Part shown: positions 10,286 to 19,692 of the stretch, one piece after another | Layout: the number at the start of each line of letters is the position of its first letter | Numbering within the stretch: the stretch's first letter is position 1 | NCBI RefSeq assembly: GCF_019904235.1 | Contig: NZ_CP063202.1 | Span: 2,418,001 to 2,482,000, forward strand | Length of the DNA: 64,000 nucleotides | Direction: 5' to 3' | Source: Erythrobacter sp. SCSIO 43205 | GTDB taxonomy: Bacteria > Pseudomonadota > Alphaproteobacteria > Sphingomonadales > Sphingomonadaceae | Program-made: the position numbers and the translations under genes | Notes under the pieces: model-generated | What the model was told of the DNA's origin: nothing | What the model saw: only the letters and a program-made list of their open reading frames with translations | Databases searched by the model: none

Positions 10286-11163
10286 ATCAGTCCGGCGTGC
10301 TCAAGCGCTTCGTCCACCGCTTTGCGCGAAGCCTCGCTCGCTTCAACAATCGGCAAGCGCACCGATGGTGAGAACCAGTCGTGCACGCGGCTCAATGCGT
10401 ATTTAACCGGCGCTGGCGAAGCGTCTGAGAACATCGCGTAATGCAGCGGGAACAACCGGTCGTTCAATTCGCGCGCGCGCTTCAATTCGTTATTGTTGAT
10501 CGCCTCTTGAAATTCCGCACACAATGCCGGTGCGACATTGGCGGTAACCGAAATCGCCCCCCTGCCGCCTGCGGCATTGTGGGGAAGCCACAATTCATCA
10601 TTGCCTGAAAGCTGGCAGAAATCGCGGCCAATCCCCATGCGGTGGTCAGCAACTCGCGACAGGTCGCCTGAGGCATCCTTGATTGCGACGATCTGCTCTG
10701 GATATTTCTTGACCAGCTCAACAACAGTTTCATCTTCAATATCGGTCACCGTGCGACTTGGCACGTTGTAGAGCACGATTGGCAGATCACACTTTTCCGC
10801 AAGATAGCTGAAGTGCGCGATCAAACCCGCCTGGCTTGGACGATTATAATAAGGCGCAACGCAAAGTCCCGCTGCCGCGCCTGCTTTCTTGGCAAAGTTC
10901 ATATGCAAGGCGGCATTGCGCGTATCGTTCGACCCGCAGCCCGCAATCACCGGAACGCGCCCGGCTGCTTGTTCAATACACACTTCAATCACGCGGTGAT
11001 GTTCTGCATTCGACAGCGTCGAGGCCTCCCCGGTCGTTCCGCAAGGCACCAGCGCCGAAGAACCATTTTCGATTTGCCAATCAACGAGTTTGCGAAAAGC
11101 CGCCTCGTCAAACGATCCGTCGCGAAAAGGAGTCGCTAGAGCGGGAATGGAGCCGCTGAACAT
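10282..11163 (-). CDS. dapA: 4-hydroxy-tetrahydrodipicolinate synthase
   Basis: DapA condenses pyruvate with aspartate semialdehyde, the first committed step of lysine and diaminopimelate synthesis. The family hallmarks are present: CGTTGEASTL for substrate binding, the catalytic tyrosine in VLYNVPSRT, the Schiff-base lysine in IVAIKDASGD, and GGRGAISVTANV near the end. The length of 293 residues is normal. The ATG at 11163 has AGGA about 8 bases upstream. It is divergent from the lytic transglycosylase gene, with 96 bases between them that must hold both promoters; both genes serve cell-wall metabolism. Confidence 0.97.
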   Translation of the reverse strand: MFSGSIPALATPFRDGSFDEAAFRKLVDWQIENGSSALVPCGTTGEASTLSNAEHHRVIEVCIEQAAGRVPVIAGCGSNDTRNAALHMNFAKKAGAAAGLCVAPYYNRPSQAGLIAHFSYLAEKCDLPIVLYNVPSRTVTDIEDETVVELVKKYPEQIVAIKDASGDLSRVADHRMGIGRDFCQLSGNDELWLPHNAAGGRGAISVTANVAPALCAEFQEAINNNELKRARELNDRLFPLHYAMFSDASPAPVKYALSRVHDWFSPSVRLPIVEASEASRKAVDEALEHAGLI

Positions 11164-11259
11164 TGCTAATTTCCTGTATTGAACTTTACTGACAAATTCG
11201 ATTGAAAGGGAGCGCCCGCCCCCTCTCGTTCAGCGCCTACTAAGGAGCCGACAGGCACT

Positions 11260-13224
11260 ATGTCCAGCATGGTCAGAAATTTGCTTACATCCCCGGTTGC
11301 TCTTGCAGCCCTTGCCGCGTGCTCAATCGGCGCTCTTTCAACACCCTCTTCGGCGCAAATGGGCGGATATAACGCGCGCAGCAACATGGTGGCAGGACAG
11401 CCGCAATTTGCCGGCGCTGCGATTGCAAAATGGGAACAGCTTCAGGGCAATGGCGAGTTTTCTTTCAGCGATTATGCCGGGTTTGCCATCGCTTATCCTG
11501 ATTTCCCACGCACAGAAGTCATTCGCACGAAGGCGGAAAATCGCCTCGACGAAGAAGCGCCGTCGCAATCTGAAATCCTTGCATTTTTCGATGCTCATCC
11601 CCCACTGACCAATGCAGGTCGCGCGCGTTATGCCTTGGCGCTTGCCGGGGCCCAGCGGGAGGACGCGTTTGAGGTTGCTCGCGAGGCCTGGCGCGGAGGC
11701 ACGATGTCGGGTCCAGCAGAAGCTTACCTGCTTGGCCTTTACGGATCGCAATTCTCGCCCGCAGATCACGCTGCGCGCATGGACGCGCTCTTGTGGCAGG
11801 GCGATGCTGAAGCGGCTGAGCGGCAGATTATCAACCTAGACCCAGCGATGCGCGATATGGCGCTTGCAAGGCTCGCGCTCGTGCGCGGATCAAGCCTGCA
11901 AGCCGCCGGTTTGGTCGCACCACAAGGCGCGCTCAGCGATGCTGGCTTCATCTATAATCTGGCGAGTTATTATCTCGACCGGGGTGAGCGGGGCAATGCG
12001 GTCAGTCTATTCGAAAACCGCCCGCAATTTGCCGCGCCTGCGTTTAATCCTGAGGCGTTTGTCGGCGTTATGCTTACCGCTGCAAAGGCAGCAAGCGCAA
12101 CCGATACGGTCAGGATTGCGAGCCGGATTGACGATGTTTTTGCGCCGGGCACAGACATCTCACAAGGCTCCTTCCGTCTGCGCGACCGCTATACTGACCT
12201 GATGTGGATGGGCGGCACCAATGCCTTGTGGCGTCTAGGCGACGGGGCGAAGGCAGCGCCGCTGTTTTTCCGCTACGGAGAAGCCGCGCGCACCCCTCTC
12301 ACCAAATCAAAAGGGTATTTCTGGGCAGGCCGCGCTGCGCGTGCAGCGGGACAAAGCGCTGAGGCCACTCGCTATTTCGAAATGGCGGCTGAGTATCCGC
12401 ATTATTATTACGGCCAATTGGCGCTGGGTGCATTGGGCCGACCAATGCCGCAATTTGCCGAACTGCCGCAAGTCAATATGACCGCATCCGAGCGCGCCGA
12501 ATTCGAAGCGCGCCCGCTGGTGAAAGCAATCCGCTCTATCGCGTCCAATCGTCAGAAATGGCAGACTGAGCGGCGTTTCTTCCAGGCGATTGGGGCAAGC
12601 GCTGAAACGCCAGATGATGTCGCGGCCCTTGCCAATCTTGCAGCACAAACGGGCCTTCCCGAAATGGCCGTAGTGGTCGGCATGGAAGCAGGCGCGAATG
12701 GCATTAAAGGCGTCGAGCGCGCAGGCTTTCCCATTGTGCCGACGCCGCGTGTCAATGACTGGACCATGGCCCACGCAATCATGCGGCAGGAAAGCGAATT
12801 TGATCGCACCCGGCGCAGCCATGCAAACGCAGTGGGCATGATGCAGCTTTTGCGCAGCACCGCGCGTGAAGAGGCGGGCATTCTCGGCATTCAATATATG
12901 AGCGCCAATCTCACCGAAGACCCGCTCTACAACATCACATTGGGCGATGCGCACTTTGCGCGGCGCATGGACCTGTATGATGGCGCTTATCCGCTGGCGA
13001 TTGCGAGCTATAACGCTGGACCCGGACGTGTGCGCCAGTGGGTGCGTTTGAACGGTGATCCGCGCTATGGCAGCGTGGATTGGGTCGAGTGGATTGAGAA
13101 GATCCCTTCGAACTTCGAAACCCGCTATTACGTCATGCGCGTGATCGGCAATGCGGTGACATATTCGCATATGTATCCGCAACAAGCTGGCTTGCCGCGC
13201 ACAGTCGATACTTTCCTGCCTTAA
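11260..13224 (+). CDS. Soluble lytic murein transglycosylase (Slt family)
   Basis: The product is a periplasmic enzyme that cleaves peptidoglycan to 1,6-anhydro-muropeptides. An N-terminal signal peptide (hydrophobic stretch near residues 10-28, ending SSAQ) is followed by a long alpha-solenoid of TPR-like repeats (about 50-480) and the catalytic SLT domain. That domain carries the catalytic glutamate E511 in IMRQESEFDR, the AVGMMQLL motif and SYNAGPGRVRQW. AAGGAG lies 12 bases upstream of the ATG; the ATG three codons on is an alternative. The next gene, greB, starts 9 bases after the stop, so the two are probably co-transcribed. Confidence 0.94.
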   Translation: MSSMVRNLLTSPVALAALAACSIGALSTPSSAQMGGYNARSNMVAGQPQFAGAAIAKWEQLQGNGEFSFSDYAGFAIAYPDFPRTEVIRTKAENRLDEEAPSQSEILAFFDAHPPLTNAGRARYALALAGAQREDAFEVAREAWRGGTMSGPAEAYLLGLYGSQFSPADHAARMDALLWQGDAEAAERQIINLDPAMRDMALARLALVRGSSLQAAGLVAPQGALSDAGFIYNLASYYLDRGERGNAVSLFENRPQFAAPAFNPEAFVGVMLTAAKAASATDTVRIASRIDDVFAPGTDISQGSFRLRDRYTDLMWMGGTNALWRLGDGAKAAPLFFRYGEAARTPLTKSKGYFWAGRAARAAGQSAEATRYFEMAAEYPHYYYGQLALGALGRPMPQFAELPQVNMTASERAEFEARPLVKAIRSIASNRQKWQTERRFFQAIGASAETPDDVAALANLAAQTGLPEMAVVVGMEAGANGIKGVERAGFPIVPTPRVNDWTMAHAIMRQESEFDRTRRSHANAVGMMQLLRSTAREEAGILGIQYMSANLTEDPLYNITLGDAHFARRMDLYDGAYPLAIASYNAGPGRVRQWVRLNGDPRYGSVDWVEWIEKIPSNFETRYYVMRVIGNAVTYSHMYPQQAGLPRTVDTFLP

Positions 13225-13233
13225 GTACCTTTC

Positions 13234-13716
13234 ATGGCGAGCAAGCCTGGTCCCCCCATCACTCCGCAAGGCATGGCGGCGCTTAAGGCGCGCTACGACC
13301 ATTTGCTCGGCAAAGAGCGCCCCGAGATTGTTGAAATCGTCAGTTGGGCTGCGGGCAATGGCGACCGTTCGGAAAATGGCGACTATCTTTATGGCCGCAA
13401 ACGGATGCGCGAGATTGACCGCGAGCTTGCCTATCTCTCGCGCCGGATGAAAGCGTGCCGTGTGGTTGACCCTTCGCAACAACCCGACAAGGCGCGCGTG
13501 TTCTTTGGCGCGAAAGTAGAGCTCGCCGACGAGGATGATACGCGCAAACACCTCCAGATCGTAGGCGACGACGAACAGGACGCAGGTCAGGGGCGTATCG
13601 GTTGGTCGTCCCCTATCGCCAAGGCACTGAAAGGAGCGTCGGTTGGGGATTGCCGCACAGTAAAGCTTCCCGGCGGGCTTAAAGAATGGGAAGTGATGGC
13701 GGTAAGCTATGATTAA
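13234..13716 (+). CDS. greB: Transcription elongation factor GreB
   Basis: Gre factors insert a coiled coil into the secondary channel of RNA polymerase and stimulate cleavage of backtracked RNA. The N-terminal coiled coil has the acidic tip GDRSENGDYLYGRKRMREID, which matches GreB (SENADYIYGKRRLREID) better than GreA. The C-terminal FKBP-like domain spans about residues 80-160 (VFFGAKVELAD, GRIGWSSPIAKAL). It is a typical length of 160 residues. It follows the transglycosylase gene by 9 bases and overlaps the next gene by 8 bases, which suggests translational coupling. Confidence 0.94.
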   Translation: MASKPGPPITPQGMAALKARYDHLLGKERPEIVEIVSWAAGNGDRSENGDYLYGRKRMREIDRELAYLSRRMKACRVVDPSQQPDKARVFFGAKVELADEDDTRKHLQIVGDDEQDAGQGRIGWSSPIAKALKGASVGDCRTVKLPGGLKEWEVMAVSYD

Positions 13717-14191
13717 AACCGGCCTGCCCTTTCTCGCTTTTTTGGCCCTTTCCACGCCCGCTATCGCTCGCGACAGCCTTGGCGTGTATTCCAATTGGGC
13801 CGCCTTTCGCGACGACAGCCCATCGCGCTGTTACGCCATCGCCAAACCACGCGGCAGCAACGCATCGGCCTCTTTTGCAAGCATCGCCAATTGGCCAGAC
13901 AAAGGCGTCCGTGGCCAATTGCATTTGCGGTTATCCCGAAGTGTTGACGAAAAGGGTGAGGCCACACTCACCATCGGTAGTGATACATTCACGCTTGTAG
14001 CCAAAGACCGCAACGCATGGGCCAGCGATGCTCGCATGGATGCGCAGATTGTCGCAGCGATGCGCTCTGCTTCACGGATGAGCGTTGCAGCCCGCAGCGC
14101 AAACGGATCCCGATTTTCCGATAGCTACAGCCTTTCTGGCGTAGCAACCGCGATGGATGCGGCAACCGTGGGATGCGCAAACAGAGGCTGA
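13709..14191 (+). CDS. Exported protein of unknown function (IalB-like)
   Basis: A signal peptide is clear (KTGLPFLAFLALSTPAIA, cut before RDSLG). The mature part has a GVYSNWAAFRD segment near its start, two cysteines (in SRCYAI and TVGCANRG) that could form a disulfide, and beta-rich alternation (ATLTIGSDTFTLVAKD). The layout recalls the invasion-associated locus B (IalB) family of periplasmic proteins, but the similarity is weak and only inferred. It overlaps greB by 8 bases and is followed by rlmN after 36 bases, so it is likely to belong to the greB-rlmN transcript. Confidence 0.7.
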   Translation: MIKTGLPFLAFLALSTPAIARDSLGVYSNWAAFRDDSPSRCYAIAKPRGSNASASFASIANWPDKGVRGQLHLRLSRSVDEKGEATLTIGSDTFTLVAKDRNAWASDARMDAQIVAAMRSASRMSVAARSANGSRFSDSYSLSGVATAMDAATVGCANRG

Positions 14192-14227
14192 CAAAGCGCG
14201 CAGGCGGCACTATATGGCCGCTCAATC

Positions 14228-15487
14228 ATGGCAGACACCACACTTATGACCATCCCCGGACAGGTTGATCCGGTTCCCGTCGCGCGTGACATCACGCCGC
14301 GTGAGGATGGGCGTATTGATCTCATTGGCCTGCCCCGCCCGCGTATTCGCGAGTTGTTTGAAGAAGCGGGACTTGATGCACGGCAAGCCAAGCTGCGCTC
14401 CAAGCAGGTGTTCCACTGGCTCTACCATCGTGGCGTCACCGATTTTGACGCTATGACCGATATTGCCAAGACGATGCGCCCGTGGCTTTCAGAGCGCTTT
14501 GTGATCGGGCGGCCCAATGTGGTCGAGGCTCAGCATTCCTCGGACGGCACACGCAAATGGCTGCTGCAAACCGATGACGGCCACGATTTCGAAATGGTCT
14601 TTATCCCTGATGCGGACAGAGGCACCTTGTGTGTGTCCTCTCAGGTCGGATGCACGCTGAACTGTACCTTCTGCCACACGGGCACGATGCGGCTTGTTCG
14701 CAACCTCACGCCGGGTGAAATCGTGGGTCAGGTGATGCTTGCTCGTGATGCTTTGGGTGAATGGCCCAAGGGCGTGATGGATGGGCTGGACGAGTTGGAG
14801 GATGCGGGCCACTACACCGCCGATGGACGCCTGCTCACCAACATCGTGATGATGGGCATGGGTGAGCCGCTTTATAATTTCGATTATGTCCGCGATGCGC
14901 TCAAACTGGTGATGGATGGCGACGGCCTTGCGCTTTCGAAACGCCGTATCACTCTTTCCACCAGCGGGGTTATCCCCGCGATGGAACGGTGCGGTCAGGA
15001 GATCGGGGTAAATCTCGCGGTTTCCCTGCACGCAGTCACCAAGGATGTGCGCGACGAGATCGTGCCTTTGAACAAGAAATACGGGATCGAAGAGCTTCTT
15101 CAGGCCTGCGCCGATTATCCCGGCGCCTCCAACGCGCGGCGGATCACCTTTGAGTATGTGATGCTCAAAGATAAAAACGATTCAGACGAGGACGCGCGCG
15201 AGCTTGTGCGGCTGCTTAAGAAATTTAACCTGCCTGCCAAGGTCAATCTGATCCCGTTCAACCCGTGGCCCGGTGCAGAATATGAGTGCTCGACACCTGA
15301 GCGGATCAAGGCGTTTTCCGATATCGTATTCGAAGGCGGTATCAGCGCGCCCGTTCGCACCCCTCGCGGCCGCGATATTGATGCGGCTTGCGGACAGCTG
15401 AAAACGGCGGCGGAGAAAAAGAGCCGCGCGCAAAGGGACCGCGAAGCTGCCGAACAGGCGGCAGCGCAGGTCACGTCGGGCGAGTGA
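14228..15487 (+). CDS. rlmN: Dual-specificity RNA methyltransferase RlmN
   Basis: RlmN is a radical-SAM enzyme that methylates C2 of A2503 in 23S rRNA and A37 of some tRNAs. The radical-SAM cluster motif [11 protein letters not shown] is intact, as are GMGEPLYN, the SAM-binding STSGVIP, and the C-terminal [21 protein letters not shown], which holds the second catalytic cysteine. The N-terminal helical accessory domain ([19 protein letters not shown]) binds RNA. At 419 residues it is slightly longer than E. coli RlmN; a second ATG at 14246 is possible. Its last bases overlap the GTG start of the following methyltransferase. Confidence 0.97.
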   Translation: MADTTLMTIPGQVDPVPVARDITPREDGRIDLIGLPRPRIRELFEEAGLDARQAKLRSKQVFHWLYHRGVTDFDAMTDIAKTMRPWLSERFVIGRPNVVEAQHSSDGTRKWLLQTDDGHDFEMVFIPDADRGTLCVSSQVGCTLNCTFCHTGTMRLVRNLTPGEIVGQVMLARDALGEWPKGVMDGLDELEDAGHYTADGRLLTNIVMMGMGEPLYNFDYVRDALKLVMDGDGLALSKRRITLSTSGVIPAMERCGQEIGVNLAVSLHAVTKDVRDEIVPLNKKYGIEELLQACADYPGASNARRITFEYVMLKDKNDSDEDARELVRLLKKFNLPAKVNLIPFNPWPGAEYECSTPERIKAFSDIVFEGGISAPVRTPRGRDIDAACGQLKTAAEKKSRAQRDREAAEQAAAQVTSGE

Positions 15488-16077
15488 GCATCGACCCTGC
15501 CACTTTCGAATTCTACCAATCGGGCGCGCCCCATTTTTCTCTAAGCTCTGCGATCAGCCATTCGCGGCATCTGGATCATTTTCTCGACCAGCTTGAGCCG
15601 CGCGCGCGGGTGCTTGAGCTTGGCTGCGGCGCGGGCCGCGATGCGGTTCGCATCATTGAACGCGGGTTTGATCTTGATGCGACCGATGGCGTGCCAGCGA
15701 TGGTCGAAAAGGCCAATGAACGCCACGATGTGGCTGCGCGGAGGATGCGATTTGACGAGCTGGATGCCAAGGCAGAGTACGACGCAGTATGGGCCCATGC
15801 CTGCCTCCTCCATTGCCCTCGCGGCGAATTGCCTGACGTGCTCGCACGCATTCACCGCGCGCTGAAGCCGGGCGGCTATCATTATGCGAGCTACAAGCTG
15901 GGGGATGGCGAGGGGCGCGATCTGCTTGGGCGCCTGCATAATTTCCCCTCGCCCCAATGGCTGTTTGACACTTATGATGCCGCCGGATTTAAGACAGTTG
16001 CGCACGAAATCTTCGCTGGAAAAGCAAGCGATGGGACGCAGCGCGATTGGTTGGCTCTTACCGTGAGGAAACAATGA
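15484..16077 (+). CDS. SAM-dependent methyltransferase (class I)
   Basis: The SAM-binding motif [14 protein letters not shown] and the acidic end of motif II (FDLDATDG) are clear, followed by the motif IV region [15 protein letters not shown] and [13 protein letters not shown] start it at the GTG at 15484, whose GTGA overlaps the rlmN stop, rather than at an ATG deep inside rlmN; this gives 197 residues and opens with [11 protein letters not shown], as in small TehB-like or UbiE-like methyltransferases. The substrate is unknown. Its stop overlaps the ATG of the MOSC gene in the same way, so rlmN, this gene and the MOSC gene form a translationally coupled chain. Confidence 0.85.
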   Translation: MSIDPATFEFYQSGAPHFSLSSAISHSRHLDHFLDQLEPRARVLELGCGAGRDAVRIIERGFDLDATDGVPAMVEKANERHDVAARRMRFDELDAKAEYDAVWAHACLLHCPRGELPDVLARIHRALKPGGYHYASYKLGDGEGRDLLGRLHNFPSPQWLFDTYDAAGFKTVAHEIFAGKASDGTQRDWLALTVRKQ

Positions 16078-16724
16078 AACGCACGTTAGAGGCCATTTGC
16101 ACTGGCACCGCCCGCCCCTTTAACGGCGCAGAACTCAGCGCATTTGCCAAACGCCCGCGCGAGGGCAAAGTGCAAATTCTCAAAGACGGCCTCGCACCCG
16201 ATGAGCAAGCCGACCGCAAACATCACGGCGGGCCCGATATGGCGCTCCACCTCTATCCGCTGGCGCATCACGATTTCTGGCGTGGGGAATTGGGCGATAT
16301 TGCTCTTCTTGATGAACCGGGCGCGTTCGGCTCGAACCTTGCGGTCAGCGACCTTACCGAAGCCGAAGTCCATCTCGGCGACCGCTTTCGCCTCGGCAGC
16401 GCGCTCATCGAGATCAGCCAGCCACGCCAACCGTGCTGGAAGATTGAGCATCGGTTTTCCGACCACTGCGATTCCAAAGGCATGGTGGCAAAAATCCTCC
16501 AGATGGCACGCTGTGGGTGGTATTTTCGGGTCCTCGAAATGGGCGAAGCAGAAGCCGGAGATGCACTGGAACGCATCGAGCTGGGCCATGAAAACTGGGA
16601 CATCGCCCGCGCCTCGTCGGTGCTTCACGCGGGGAAAGGTTCGCCCGAAGAGTACGCCGACCTTGCCGCGATGGAGGTGCTTTCTGTCCGTGAGCGGGAA
16701 CGAGCCAGAAGCCGCTTGAAGTAG
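16074..16724 (+). CDS. MOSC domain protein (YiiM-like)
   Basis: MOSC domains bind molybdenum cofactor through a conserved cysteine and carry sulfur or activate N-hydroxylated compounds. The core DRKHHGGPDMALHLYP is the YiiM-type signature, with the cysteine in ISQPRQPCWKIEHRF. The 3-alpha C-terminal extension of YiiM (residues about 160-216) is also present. The ATG at 16074 overlaps the previous stop as ATGA and is preceded by GAGGA; the longer frame from 16047 is rejected. A different molybdenum enzyme (19685-20434) lies nearby, though not in the same operon. Confidence 0.87.
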   Translation: MKRTLEAICTGTARPFNGAELSAFAKRPREGKVQILKDGLAPDEQADRKHHGGPDMALHLYPLAHHDFWRGELGDIALLDEPGAFGSNLAVSDLTEAEVHLGDRFRLGSALIEISQPRQPCWKIEHRFSDHCDSKGMVAKILQMARCGWYFRVLEMGEAEAGDALERIELGHENWDIARASSVLHAGKGSPEEYADLAAMEVLSVRERERARSRLK

Positions 16725-16868
16725 CGCGTTCTGCACTCTTCTAGCCTCACTTGGCCCCAATCATGCATCATCTCAGCGGATAAACCATCTCTCGTTGGGA
16801 AAGGTTCAGGCTTCTTCGCGATTATGTGGTGTTCGGACTTCCTTCTCCACACTCATAAGGGGAAACCC

Positions 16869-17309
16869 ATGAAGAAGATTGCAACCCTCACAGCGATATC
16901 GTTCGCGGCCTTTACGGCTGCCGCCTCTGCGCAGCCAATGGCAGTCACAACAGCAACTCCATCATTCGTCGCGGCTGCCAGCGCAGGTGTGACAATGGAT
17001 CCCCCACCCCATGCCCGTGCGCTTGGTCGCCGCGCAAAAGATCGCGATCGCATTTATGATAGTCGCGGGCGCTATCTCGAACCGCGCCGACTTCGCCGCG
17101 ATGATCGCATCTGGCGCGGTGATGACGGACGGTATTATTGCAAGCGCGACAATGGCACGACCGGCCTAATCGTAGGTGCGGGATTGGGTGCACTCGCAGG
17201 CAGGGCAATCGACACACGCGGCGATCGTACAGTCGGCACACTTCTTGGCGGTGCATTGGGAGCAGTCATCGGACGCGAAATTGATCGGGGCGAACTGCGC
17301 TGCCGTTGA
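16869..17309 (+). CDS. Exported glycine-zipper protein
   Basis: A signal peptide (MKKIATLTAISFAAFTAAASA) is followed by an Arg/Asp-rich middle (RIYDSRGRYLEPRRLRRDDRIWRG) and a glycine-zipper pair near residues 105-140 (GLIVGAGLGALAGRAID, TLLGGALGAVIGREID), a motif of the 2TM glycine-zipper family seen in outer-membrane-associated small proteins such as SlyB-like and osmotic lipoproteins. No lipobox is visible. AAGGGG lies just upstream of the ATG at 16869. The function is not known. It is convergent with the PhzF gene, 24 bases apart, and separated from the MOSC gene by 144 bases, so it probably has its own promoter. Confidence 0.78.
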   Translation: MKKIATLTAISFAAFTAAASAQPMAVTTATPSFVAAASAGVTMDPPPHARALGRRAKDRDRIYDSRGRYLEPRRLRRDDRIWRGDDGRYYCKRDNGTTGLIVGAGLGALAGRAIDTRGDRTVGTLLGGALGAVIGREIDRGELRCR

Positions 17310-17333
17310 GACGGGATTATGTGAGGTGTTTCT

Positions 17334-18173
17334 TTAGCTGAGCGCCCCGCCCCTACTCACAATCTGGCAACGCCCGCCAATCCACGCGTCGCCGCTCTCA
17401 TCCTGCTCGCACCGGACAAGGCCGTTTGCGCCCACCTTGCGCCCCTGCCCTGCGGTATAGCTGCCTTGGGCCAGCCCGTTTTCGAACAGGTGGATGGCAA
17501 CCCCTGCGTTAAAACTGCCTGTCACCGGGTCTTCGTTGAGGCGTCCGAGCGCATCGGCAAAGAATGCGCGCAGTTCCCAATCGCGTTCAAATCCTGCCTC
17601 GTGCGGGCCAGCGATACCGACATCCGTGCCCACGGGCGCTATGGTCACTGGAGCAGCGGCGAGCACATCATCTGCTGATTTAAGACGCAATAGCTGCCAT
17701 TTGGGGCCGTTGACGACGTGCACTGCCTCAATGACGGCGGCTTCATCGACACCAGTAAGCGTAATGGCTGCGGCGCGCTCCTCATCGGTCAAAGGTTCAT
17801 GCTTGAGAAGCGGTGGCGCCTTGAACGCGAGGCTTTCGCCCTCCACACGGATGTCAACAAGGCCGATGCCGCATTCCTGCACCACCCTTCCCTCGCCCTT
17901 GGCGATCCCACCTGCCTCTAACCATGAATGGCACGAGCCAAGCGTTGGGTGGCCTGCAAAAGGCAGTTCGCCGCCCGGGTAAAAGATACGCACCCGGTAA
18001 TCCGCGGCAGGATCAGTGGGCGGCAGGAGAAAAGTCGTTTCGGAAAATCCAAGCCAATTGGTGAAGGCCTGCATTTCTTGGGCGCTCAGATCATCACCCC
18101 CATGCACCACCCCAAGCGGGTTGCCCGAAAGCGGCCCGTCACAAAACACATCAATCAGATCACAGGTCGGCAT
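17334..18173 (-). CDS. PhzF family isomerase/epimerase-like protein
   Basis: The protein has the PhzF-type opening DVFCDGPLSGNPLGVV and the motif FLLPPTDPAADYRVRIFYPGGELPFAGHPTLG, in which the GHP stretch belongs to the active site; a second half with VTGSFNAGVAIHL repeats the diaminopimelate-epimerase-like fold. PhzF relatives isomerise small acids; the substrate of this one is unknown. I take the ATG at 18173 (MPTCDLIDVF) because AAGGGA lies 9 bases upstream and the family begins there, giving 279 residues instead of 298. It is divergent from the SDR gene. Confidence 0.88.
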   Translation of the reverse strand: MPTCDLIDVFCDGPLSGNPLGVVHGGDDLSAQEMQAFTNWLGFSETTFLLPPTDPAADYRVRIFYPGGELPFAGHPTLGSCHSWLEAGGIAKGEGRVVQECGIGLVDIRVEGESLAFKAPPLLKHEPLTDEERAAAITLTGVDEAAVIEAVHVVNGPKWQLLRLKSADDVLAAAPVTIAPVGTDVGIAGPHEAGFERDWELRAFFADALGRLNEDPVTGSFNAGVAIHLFENGLAQGSYTAGQGRKVGANGLVRCEQDESGDAWIGGRCQIVSRGGALS

Positions 18174-18259
18174 ATGAAAAATTCCCTTTGCCTGTAACCT
18201 TATGGCGGCTTCGTGCGTTACGCTAGGCAAGCGTGCGATTTTCTGTTTCTAAGGATATT

Positions 18260-19015
18260 ATGACCAAGCCAGCCGTTCTTATCACCGGAAGCGCCACTCG
18301 CCTTGGTGCCGAGATCGCGCGTGGGTTTGGCAAGGCTGGTTGGCACGTGGTGATCCATCACCTTACCTCGGATGATGAGGCTGAGGCGCTTCAATCTGAA
18401 TTACCGAGCGCAGAGACGGTGTGCTGCGACCTTGCCGATCACGATGCTGCGGTTCGTTTGATAAAGGGCCTGTGTGCAAGGCTGCCCGAATTTCGATGTC
18501 TCATCAATTCTGCCTCGATTTTCCAATATGACAATGCACGTGAAATTGAGCCGGATAAATATCAGCAAGCGATGCGCATAAACGCGCTTACCCCTGCTTT
18601 GATGACGCAGCATTTTCTCGCCAGTGCGAGGAGTGCGGCAACGCGCTGCGCAATTCAGGTGACCGATATGAAGCTGGAGAACACGAACCCGGATTTCTTC
18701 AGCTACACCATGTCCAAACACGCGCTTGCCTCAACCATTCGAATGTTCGCCAAGGATGCAGGCGACCAAGCGCGCATTTACGGTATCGCGCCCGGCGCGA
18801 TCCTTCCCAGCCACGATCAGAGCGAAGACGAAACCGACACCAGTCATAAGATGAACCTGCTGGAGCGAAAGACCGGAGCAGATGAAATTGTCGACGCGGC
18901 GCTCTTCCTCAGCACAGGCGCGCTCAAAAGCGGCTCGACCCTATTTGTTGATAGCGGTCAACACCTGCTCGATCAGCCGCGCGATGTGATCTATCTCGCA
19001 AGGGAAGAGGCGTGA
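18260..19015 (+). CDS. SDR oxidoreductase, pteridine-reductase-like
   Basis: A short-chain dehydrogenase with the nucleotide-binding start VLITGSATRLGAEIARGFG, the NSAS motif in place of the usual NNAG, and the catalytic YxxxK in SYTMSKHAL. The glycine-rich motif with an Arg (ATRLG) and NSAS are typical of FolM/PTR1-like NADPH-dependent pteridine reductases, so a dihydromonapterin or dihydropteridine substrate is likely but inferred. The ATG at 18260 has AAGGA close upstream and starts where the family does; the GTG at 18233 is the alternative. The stop TGA shares its A with the ATG of the cytochrome gene, so the three genes 18260-20434 form one coupled operon. Confidence 0.82.
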   Translation: MTKPAVLITGSATRLGAEIARGFGKAGWHVVIHHLTSDDEAEALQSELPSAETVCCDLADHDAAVRLIKGLCARLPEFRCLINSASIFQYDNAREIEPDKYQQAMRINALTPALMTQHFLASARSAATRCAIQVTDMKLENTNPDFFSYTMSKHALASTIRMFAKDAGDQARIYGIAPGAILPSHDQSEDETDTSHKMNLLERKTGADEIVDAALFLSTGALKSGSTLFVDSGQHLLDQPRDVIYLAREEA

Positions 19016-19692
19016 TGAAGCGCCACGCGCTTTCTACGCGCCTCTGGCACTGGATAAACGCGCTCGCCTTTGTGGTGCTGTTTATGTCCGGCCTCAACAT
19101 CTCCAATGCGCACCGCGCACTTTACTGGGGCGACTATGGCTATGATATGAGCGAAGCGTGGCTGATCGTTGCGCGGTTCCCATCGTGGATGACGATCCCT
19201 CAGAGATACGACCTCGCCGAAGCGCGCGATTGGCATAACCTATCGGCATGGGCGTTCGCGCTTGGTCTTCTTGTCATGTGGGCGACGAGCCTTTTGAACC
19301 GCCATTTCGCCCGTGACATCGCGACCAGCCTTGAAGATTGGCGACCCGACGCGTGGAAAGCCGCGATCAAGGAACACACGCGCCCCGGCGATCATGGCGA
19401 TCGCTCCTATAATGCGGTTCAGAAGATCACTTATGGCCTCGTGCTCGGTATTGGCCTGCCGATGATGATTGCCACAGGCCTTGCGATCAGTCCGGGATTT
19501 GAGGTGGCCGCGCCTTGGCTTGTTGATGCGTTTGGAGGGAGGCAAAGCGCACGGTCCTTGCATTTCATTTGTGCCTGGGGGCTCGCGGGATTTGTCGCCT
19601 TGCATCTGTTTATGGTGCTGTGGTCCGGCCCGGTAAAGCAGATTGGCCGCATGATCACCGGAGGACGCCGCGAGGGAGATACCAATGCCTGA
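19015..19692 (+). CDS. Cytochrome b561-type membrane subunit
   Basis: This is a di-haem b-type cytochrome of the bacterial b561/Ni-hydrogenase family, which passes electrons between a periplasmic enzyme and the quinone pool. It opens with STRLWHWINALAFVVLFMSGL, whose histidine is a haem ligand, has further histidines in the second, third and fourth helices (DWHNLSAW, ARSLHFICAW, FVALHLFMVLW), and four to five transmembrane segments. The ATG at 19015 overlaps the SDR stop (TGATG). It overlaps the molybdoenzyme gene by 8 bases, so it is very probably the membrane anchor and electron partner of that enzyme. Confidence 0.88.
   Translation: MKRHALSTRLWHWINALAFVVLFMSGLNISNAHRALYWGDYGYDMSEAWLIVARFPSWMTIPQRYDLAEARDWHNLSAWAFALGLLVMWATSLLNRHFARDIATSLEDWRPDAWKAAIKEHTRPGDHGDRSYNAVQKITYGLVLGIGLPMMIATGLAISPGFEVAAPWLVDAFGGRQSARSLHFICAWGLAGFVALHLFMVLWSGPVKQIGRMITGGRREGDTNA

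Noticed and set aside
12307..13794. Minus-strand frame of 495 residues opposite the transglycosylase and greB
   Set aside because: Antisense to two recognised genes; no domain seen.
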